Virus record (IMG/VR): IMGVR_UViG_3300031576_000680
Span: 1-24,056 of that record
Length of the DNA: 24,056 nt
Source of the DNA: a virus
Direction: 5' to 3' (one strand)
Part shown: in pieces, positions 20,110 to 24,056 of the stretch
How positions within the stretch are numbered: the first letter of the stretch is position 1
How the letters are laid out: each line of letters begins with the position of its first letter
Made by a program: the position numbers and the translations under genes
Notes under the pieces: model-generated
Seen by the model: the letters and a program-made list of their open reading frames with translations, nothing else
The model's database searches: none
What the model was told of the DNA's origin: nothing

Positions 20110-20625
20110 CTATGTAAAACTTAACTGTGCCGACTGCCACAACCAACAGGGCAGGAATTGAAACGAGGATGCAACCCACTGACCCGCGCTCTCAGGAATG
20201 GGAGCGGGCATTTCGCCGAACGCAAACACTGGCAAACCTGAGCGCACGCACTCGCGGGCAACCGCGAGAGACCCTGACCCCGGACTAAAAAACACAGCGG
20301 ACTCGCAACTCTGAAATGCCGCGATGGAGCGCAGGAGATAGCGGGCTTTTATGAGCGCAGAGAAACCGCCAGCGGAAAACACCACGCGTGCGTCAGCCAG
20401 CCAGACGCGCTTGACATGAGCGGGGGCTTTGGCTAACGACGGCGCGACTGCGAAAACAACGAGGGACGATGCACGAGGGCATGAGAAAAGAACTTGAGCA
20501 TCTGCGCCGCGCTGACACCCAACATGAATAGATTGACCGGACTTGAACACAGCCGCCACAACCTGAGCAAGCAGGGGAGAGGGAGAAGAGAGAAAACGAG
20601 AGCCGCCGAAATAAACGCTAGGCAT
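20110..20625 (-). CDS. SLOG-fold (Rossmann-like) nucleotide/ligand-binding protein
   Basis: This encodes 171 residues from ATG 20625, with AAAGGTGA 5-7 bases upstream; the GTG at 20634 is less likely. VYFGGSRFLS at the start, SIHVGCQRGADAQV in the middle and AVFFSPGSGSLAVARECVRS near the end are the glycine loops and helix dipoles of the DprA/LOG-like SLOG superfamily. Members bind nucleotides or nucleotide-derived signals. Similar stand-alone proteins occur on plasmids and phages with unknown function. It follows a 27-residue hydrophobic ORF and is flanked by two structured RNA candidates, an arrangement worth testing as a sensor unit. Confidence 0.7.
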   Translation of the reverse strand: MPSVYFGGSRFLSSPSPLLAQVVAAVFKSGQSIHVGCQRGADAQVLFSCPRASSLVVFAVAPSLAKAPAHVKRVWLADARVVFSAGGFSALIKARYLLRSIAAFQSCESAVFFSPGSGSLAVARECVRSGLPVFAFGEMPAPIPESAGQWVASSFQFLPCWLWQSAQLSFT

Positions 20626-20630
20626 GATTT

Positions 20631-20714
20631 TCACCTTTTTTTATTGGGCAGGGCTGCAAGAAACAGACACACAACCCGCAACAATAACCATTGAGATTTA
20701 CCTGTTTTGAACAT
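20631..20714 (-). CDS. 27-residue hydrophobic peptide, leaderless start, upstream of SLOG
   Basis: The ORF reads MFKTGKSQW, a hydrophobic core LLLRVVCLFLAALP, then NKKR. ATG 20714 falls on the predicted transcription start, 7 bases below TATTAT, so translation would be leaderless. The stop is 5 bases from the SLOG ATG. Basic ends around one hydrophobic segment suit a small membrane peptide or a leader peptide. Coding status is inferred from position; the ORF is short enough to be chance. Confidence 0.35.
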   Translation of the reverse strand: MFKTGKSQWLLLRVVCLFLAALPNKKR

Positions 20715-20720
20715 GCCTAT

Positions 20721-20755
20721 ATAATAGCATACAACGTAGGACAATGCAAGACAAA
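20721..20755 (-). promoter_or_regulatory. SLOG-unit promoter with shared regulator motif
   Basis: TTGCAT (20749-20744) and TATTAT (20726-20721) are 17 bp apart on minus. ACAATGCAAGACAAA (20741-20755, +) over the -35 matches ACAATGTAAGACAAA at 21134-21148 in 14 of 15 positions, suggesting one regulator for both promoters. Confidence 0.6.
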
Positions 20756-20805
20756 TGACCTTGCAATTGTATTGCAAAACCACCCGATGGATGGCATGGA
20801 AAACG

Positions 20806-21070
20806 GAGCAAAGCCCTGCCCCGAAAAAGCATTGCCGCCTAATGGTACGCTTGGCGATGCGAGGGGGAAGGGGGATGAGCAACCCGATAGGGCGACTGCC
20901 GCTGTGGTGGTTCTTTTGGGGACTTTGGTTTTTCCCAAAAGTACCGCCACGTGCCAGCGGCGTTCAGGAGGTGTTGAAAGAGCGTATTTGCTTTTTGCTC
21001 TTTCAATGCTTGCTCATCCCCCGCCGAGCCATATAATTTTTTTTTGCGGCAATTGCTTTTGATTTTGCTC
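20806..21070 (-). ncRNA. structured RNA candidate B (about 265 nt, nested helices)
   Basis: Nested perfect pairings: GAGCAAA 20806-20812 with 21064-21070; AAAAGCATTGCCGC 20825-20838 with 21046-21060 (one bulge); GGGGGATGAGCA 20870-20881 with 21011-21022. Inside are two arms: GCCGCTG/CAGCGGC, TGGTGG/CCGCCA and CTTTTGGG/CCCAAAAG (20898-20961), and TTGAAAGAGC/GCTCTTTCAA (20974-21006). On minus the 14-bp helix ends in TTTTT and loops are A-rich, so minus is the likelier strand. No protein-like ORF and no clear promoter. Confidence 0.6.
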
Positions 21071-21109
21071 TTTCTAAAACCTAGTTCGAGTGGCGAAGCC
21101 ATGTCGCTC

Positions 21110-21148
21110 TTGACCTTTGCCTTTCATTGGCTTACAATGTAAGACAAA
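21110..21148 (+). promoter_or_regulatory. promoter with palindromic operator for the RHH-like operon
   Basis: TTGACC (21110-21115), 17 bp, TACAAT (21133-21138). CTTACAATGTAAG (21131-21143) is a perfect odd palindrome over the -10, suited to autorepression by the small protein encoded next. Confidence 0.8.
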
Positions 21149-21160
21149 GGAATAATTACT

Positions 21161-21364
21161 ATGACAAAGAAAACTGGTGAAACAAAAGTTAGGTATACTG
21201 TTCGTGAAATTCGTTTGACTGTTCGCCTGACGGCTGAAGATGCGGAACGGTTGGAGCGCGTGCGCTCGAAGATGAGTCCGTATGCGCCGTTGAGCCAGGG
21301 GAAGGCTATTTCGGCGGCGTTGAAGATCGCAGATGAGAAACTGTCGAAGGGTGGCGGGAAATGA
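21161..21364 (+). CDS. small RHH-like regulator candidate
   Basis: This encodes 67 residues. A basic N-terminus (MTKKTGETKVRYTVREIRLT) leads into a strand, VREIRLTVRLT, then a helix AEDAERLERVRSKM and a second helix SQGKAISAALKIADEKLS. That is the strand-helix-helix order of ribbon-helix-helix repressors (Arc/MetJ-like). AAAGGA lies about 10 bases before the ATG. The palindrome in its own promoter, repeated in part at the SLOG promoter, suggests autoregulation and a second target. It is coupled by ATGA overlap to the next gene. Confidence 0.65.
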   Translation: MTKKTGETKVRYTVREIRLTVRLTAEDAERLERVRSKMSPYAPLSQGKAISAALKIADEKLSKGGGK

Positions 21365-21585
21365 TCAGCTTTCAGGTTTGGCATAGTGATGTGCGTGATC
21401 CTGTGGATATAGACGTGCCACGCGTGAAGCTGACCATTCGTGTGCTTGATCCTGCAAACAATATCGAGTCAACTTCCAGTTTTTATTTGACTTTTCAGGA
21501 GGCGGGTTCTTTGGCTACGGATTTGCAAGTGAACTCTCTTGCGCTTGAAAGACTGAGCGCGGCACACGAAGCCATGCGCGCTTGA
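21361..21585 (+). CDS. small beta-rich partner of the RHH-like gene
   Basis: This encodes 74 residues starting MISFQVWHSDVRDPVDIDVP. ATG 21361 overlaps the upstream stop as ATGA. Strands VKLTIRVLDP and SSFYLTFQEA precede a helical end (LALERLSAAHEAMRA). The pair resembles the layout of small two-gene regulator or toxin-antitoxin operons, but no toxin motif is seen. A strong promoter for the large RNA candidate begins 15 bases after its stop. Confidence 0.6.
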   Translation: MISFQVWHSDVRDPVDIDVPRVKLTIRVLDPANNIESTSSFYLTFQEAGSLATDLQVNSLALERLSAAHEAMRA

Positions 21586-21599
21586 AAAAGGACTTGCGC

Positions 21600-21628
21600 T
21601 TGACTTTTGGTTTGAAATTCTGTATTAT
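21600..21628 (+). promoter_or_regulatory. strong promoter facing a gene-free 780-nt tract
   Basis: TTGACT (21600-21605), 17 bp, TATTAT (21623-21628). Each hexamer is one mismatch from consensus. The expected start is near 21635. No ORF with a ribosome binding site follows. Confidence 0.85.
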
Positions 21629-21634
21629 GTCGTC

Positions 21635-22411
21635 AGTGATTTTTCGTTGTTGCTTTGATATGCGAATGCGGCGCAACTGCAACAGGAGTATGCCGCCCGG
21701 ATTGCTGACGTGTAATTGCGGTAGAGAAAGCCCGGTCAACCAATAGAGCATTAGACAGTAGGCTTGACAGTCGGAGAGACGACCTTACTTCAATACCTTA
21801 TTTGACTTTTGGGGGCTGGCTCGGTGTGCCGTCCGTTGAGTGGAAGGAACGGACCTTGATTGAGGAGAGCGAAAGACTTGCATCCCTTAGGCGTAAGTTC
21901 CACAGCCAGAGTCTATGTGAATAGGACGCCCGCAGAAATGCGGGCGTCCGTGTTCGTATCTTCAAATGCTCTTTACCGCTTGCGGCGTGGTTTTTGCACG
22001 GCGAAGCGCAGGGTTTGCCGCTTTGGAAAAGCGGAGGGGGCAAACGAAAAGCCCCCCGCCCCTATCCCAATTTGACACACCATGCTAGACGCAAAGACGC
22101 CCCCGAGTTCACGAGGGGAGCGGTCTTGCGGCTATGGGGAGTGGGGTTGGGTTTGGGAGGGGCGGGGGGCGGCTGTGCGTAGTCCGTGGTCGCCGCAGGA
22201 CTGAGCTAGAGCGGTGTTCGTCCGCATCTTGCGAAGAGTCTGCTCTTGATCTTGCTCATGTAGGCGGGCTGGAACCTGCCACTGAGCCGACTGCACTACC
22301 GCACCGGCTTGGTTTTCGTGCGGAACGTGGCGGGCTTGTCCCGAATGCGCCTGGGTTTATCCGCCCACAGCGAAGCGGGGCGGCCTCTTGGAAGTCGGCT
22401 CCGACTTCCAA
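21635..22411 (+). ncRNA. giant structured noncoding RNA candidate C (about 780 nt)
   Basis: There is no credible ORF on either strand from 21586 to 22589. Helices on the + strand: CTGGCT 21816-21821 with 21904-21909 enclosing GTCCGTT/AACGGAC (21831-21854) and ACTTGC/GTAAGT (21876-21898); GTCTAT with GNRA loop GTGA (21911-21927); GGACGCCCGCA with GNRA loop GAAA (21924-21949); CCGCTTT/AAAGCGG (22018-22034); GGGGGC/GCCCCC with an A-rich loop (22036-22056); TTGGAAGTCGG/CCGACTTCCAA (22388-22411) at the end. Size, phage context and tetraloops recall GOLLD and ROOL RNAs; I cannot assign it to either. It could also be several RNAs. Confidence 0.6.
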
Positions 22412-22418
22412 ATCTCCC

Positions 22419-22447
22419 TTGACTTCATATAGACATCCGTCTATAAT
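22419..22447 (+). promoter_or_regulatory. near-perfect promoter with inverted-repeat operator
   Basis: TTGACT (22419-22424), 17 bp, TATAAT (22442-22447). TATAGACATCCGTCTATA (22428-22445) is a 7-4-7 perfect inverted repeat across spacer and -10, a likely repressor site. Confidence 0.88.
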
Positions 22448-22452
22448 ACTTT

Positions 22453-22539
22453 TGGCACGACAAGGCGAAATGAGAAGAGTAACCTGTCTGTTGTCTGATT
22501 TGGAACGCGCCATCCCTGCAAGGTGGCGTGTTTCTTTGT
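22453..22539 (+). ncRNA. small RNA candidate (about 85 nt) from promoter to terminator
   Basis: Transcription from the 22419-22447 promoter would start near 22453 and end at the terminator at 22505-22539. The RNA contains a possible 26-codon ORF, AAGGCGAAATG start to 22547, but its last codons lie beyond the terminator hairpin. It converges on the end of the tail gene (22590), so it could also act as an antisense or buffer transcript. Confidence 0.6.
22505..22539 (+). terminator. rho-independent terminator of the small RNA
   Basis: ACGCGCCA (22505-22512) pairs with TGGCGTGT (22524-22531, one G-U), followed by TTTCTTTGT. Confidence 0.65.
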
Positions 22540-22589
22540 CTATGTAGTATCGAATTCAACTTCAATGATGATGGGTCCGCGCAGGTTCT

Positions 22590-24056
22590 TTATAGATAGG
22601 CGCATACGGCTTTTATGACATTTTGGAACACTGCGCTCGGGTTGAAATATATGTTATCTACTCCGCTATTTCCCGTAAAGATGTTCAGGTAATAGGTCGT
22701 CTTCGCTGCAACTGCAATTAGTTTTTCAGCCTGGTACGTGCCTCTTTGTAGCGCCGTGGCCGATATGGCTACTGTGACTGTGAATCCCGTTGTGAGTTCG
22801 GCGTCCGATTGGCTGTTATTGGCTGTGGAGAGAGTGACGCGGCATCCTGCGTTTGCGATCGCCGCCAGGTTGTCGCTCCATTCTGCGACGGCCCTGTAAA
22901 AAACTCTCCATGCGCCGATGGGCAGGTCGATACTCGGCCCTGTCGGAGATAGACCCGTCCCGCCATACCATGTTGCGGCGGTCGGCGTTGCTTTTGTGGG
23001 TGTGTCGGTTGTGACGGTTGAGACCGTCCATTTTTGGGGATCCATGGGAAAGTCTAACGGCGATTTGGCGTGTGAGAAGCGCGGACTCGCGATTGCGGCG
23101 TTTGCTAGTGTGTAGTCTGTCCCGCCGTAGATTGTCACAGGTGTAAATCCTCCGGATGGCGAGCCTTTGGCGTGGACGATAAAATACTTGCTTGTGGTTT
23201 GTGTTAGTTTGATCCGGTCGCCTACGTTGATGCTTGCCGCGTCCGCATCGGGGACGGACATTACAAACGCCGGACTGTCTGCGCTTGTGTAGCTGTATGT
23301 GCCCGTTCCCGCAATCCAGCCGTTGTTTGGAACGGTGGCGTTGATGAGGCTGACGATGTATGCGTCCGATTTATACGGCGAAAGTTGCCGCCATCGGCTG
23401 TCTGTAGAATCGTAGATAAGCGCGATGCCGTCGCCCGGTTTGAGCGGGATGTCCGATATAAGTTGGAATTGGTTAGCCGCGTCGCTTGCCGCATCCGCGT
23501 CTTTGAGGGTGATAGTATCCGAGCCGGCGTCAACGTTGAGTATGACGATGATGCGTCCGTCGGTTCCGCCGGCCAGTCCCGTGATGTTCCAATCGTTGGT
23601 CGCTGTGAGCCGAATAACCGATGCGGTCGATAGTCCTGTGGGATTGTAGTTATTTTGGTTTCCCGATAATTCGGCGGGAGTAATGTCGCCTGTGAGCGCA
23701 AACGCGGTCGAGGCCGATGTGTGATCGTGATCGTCTATGGTTTCCATCGCGGCTTGAAGGTTGTTGTCGTTGACGGAGAGAACTCTGTCGAAGTTTCCTG
23801 TGGCCAGCGGGGTGTAGGGCGCGGCGGCTTCGATGGTGGAGGGCATGGCTCCGCCTTCTGTGGAGTTGAACCATTCTAATAATTCGATGATCATATACCA
23901 TGATGGTGTAGCGTTTGTATCGAGAATTTCTGTAACCTTTATTCTCCTGGCAGGCGCGCCGTTGATCGAGACTTTATCCCCTGTTCTATATTTTAGATGG
24001 ACTGGAATTTTTGATGATCTCCACCCAACAAGACCAGCTGCGTTTGTTGGAAGGCT
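22590..24056 (-). CDS. tail protein, C-terminal part (joined to 1-868 across the circular end)
   Basis: This is the in-frame continuation of the frame starting at 868; bases 23930-24056 duplicate 1-127. The MII start at 23894 is only an internal Met. This part adds about 446 residues. After a junction region (STEGGAMPSTIEAAAPYTPL) comes DDHDHTSASTAFALTGDITP and LSGNQNNYNPTGLSTASVIR, then NITGLAGGTDGRIIVILNVD. These Gly/Thr/Asn-rich beta repeats are typical of trimeric tail-fibre shafts. A C-terminal beta domain (about 270 residues) is probably the receptor-binding tip. It is the only large tail protein in the genome. Confidence 0.85.
   Translation of the reverse strand, partial: SLPTNAAGLVGWRSSKIPVHLKYRTGDKVSINGAPARRIKVTEILDTNATPSWYMIIELLEWFNSTEGGAMPSTIEAAAPYTPLATGNFDRVLSVNDNNLQAAMETIDDHDHTSASTAFALTGDITPAELSGNQNNYNPTGLSTASVIRLTATNDWNITGLAGGTDGRIIVILNVDAGSDTITLKDADAASDAANQFQLISDIPLKPGDGIALIYDSTDSRWRQLSPYKSDAYIVSLINATVPNNGWIAGTGTYSYTSADSPAFVMSVPDADAASINVGDRIKLTQTTSKYFIVHAKGSPSGGFTPVTIYGGTDYTLANAAIASPRFSHAKSPLDFPMDPQKWTVSTVTTDTPTKATPTAATWYGGTGLSPTGPSIDLPIGAWRVFYRAVAEWSDNLAAIANAGCRVTLSTANNSQSDAELTTGFTVTVAISATALQRGTYQAEKLIAVAAKTTYYLNIFTGNSGVDNIYFNPSAVFQNVIKAVCAYL
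23930..24056. repeat. terminal direct repeat, right copy
   Basis: Identical to bases 1-127; see that entry for the meaning. Count it once when computing genome length or gene content. Confidence 0.93.

Noticed and set aside
20806-21070. Insertion sequence remnant
   Set aside because: There is no transposase fragment and no target-site duplication visible, and the pairing is concentric with internal arms instead of simple terminal inverted repeats. Kept as an alternative only.
22255-22320. tRNA-like fold around 22.26-22.31 kb
   Set aside because: There are hairpins, but no standard T-loop and no cloverleaf spacing. It is better seen as part of the structured tract.
22134-22547. 137-codon + ORF and 85-codon minus ORF in the 22.1-22.5 kb tract
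   Set aside because: They are low-complexity Gly/Arg/Ser translations of a G-rich structured region, with no ribosome site, and cross a promoter and several hairpins.
23894-23896. Start codon for a 434-aa tail protein
   Set aside because: The frame is open upstream through the circular join to ATG 868, and there is no Shine-Dalgarno before 23894.

Overview
The window is a complete circular (or circularly permuted) temperate phage genome of 23,929 bp. Bases 1-127 are repeated exactly at 23930-24056, the signature of a contig closed on itself, and one tail-protein reading frame runs unbroken across the join. It carries a tyrosine integrase whose stop codon lies inside the 3' half of a tRNA (probable attP), and a full head-morphogenesis set. 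The host is most likely a member of Chloroflexota (Anaerolineae-like). This is inferred from remembered similarity of several proteins and from short AAATCGT-type tracts; it is not proven by the sequence.

Layout. Nearly all genes are on the minus strand. An early block (15107 down to 9680) holds about fourteen small genes: a mini J-domain protein, a four-helix membrane protein, an HTH/zinc protein, a membrane-anchored SH3 protein and several zinc-finger proteins. It also contains two dense regulatory or replication repeat clusters, TGTGAC at 14149-14261 and GGAAAGAAT plus a DnaA box at 13397-13600. A strong terminator (9432-9478) separates it from the late block, with a promoter/operator candidate just upstream, which suggests antitermination control. 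The late block (9421 down to 1, then 23929 to 22590) reads: SH3 protein, small protein, XhlA-like membrane protein, small and large terminase, portal, a small protein, a fused prohead protease/major capsid protein with an internal Shine-Dalgarno start, head accessory proteins, a holin-like protein, a connector-like protein and one 735-aa tail protein. No tape measure, tail tube, endolysin, polymerase or replication initiator is recognisable.

The lysogeny region has the integrase on + (15315-16148), the attP, a terminator, and a convergent excisionase-like HTH gene with a consensus promoter that gives an almost leaderless mRNA. A second minus-strand block (20714 down to 16724) contains a hydrophobic 27-aa peptide, a SLOG-fold protein, small zinc proteins, a promoter with a 19-bp palindromic operator, and a C5-cytosine methyltransferase.

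The least ordinary part is 19.8-22.6 kb. It has three gene-free tracts packed with nested perfect helices: 19830-20105, 20806-21070 and 21635-22411. The last is about 780 nt, starts at a near-consensus promoter and is rich in stem-loops, including GNRA tetraloops. A promoter-terminator pair for an RNA of about 85 nt follows. These look like structured noncoding RNAs; the largest is in the size class of the giant phage RNAs GOLLD and ROOL. They surround a small RHH-like regulator operon whose operator motif is shared with the SLOG promoter.
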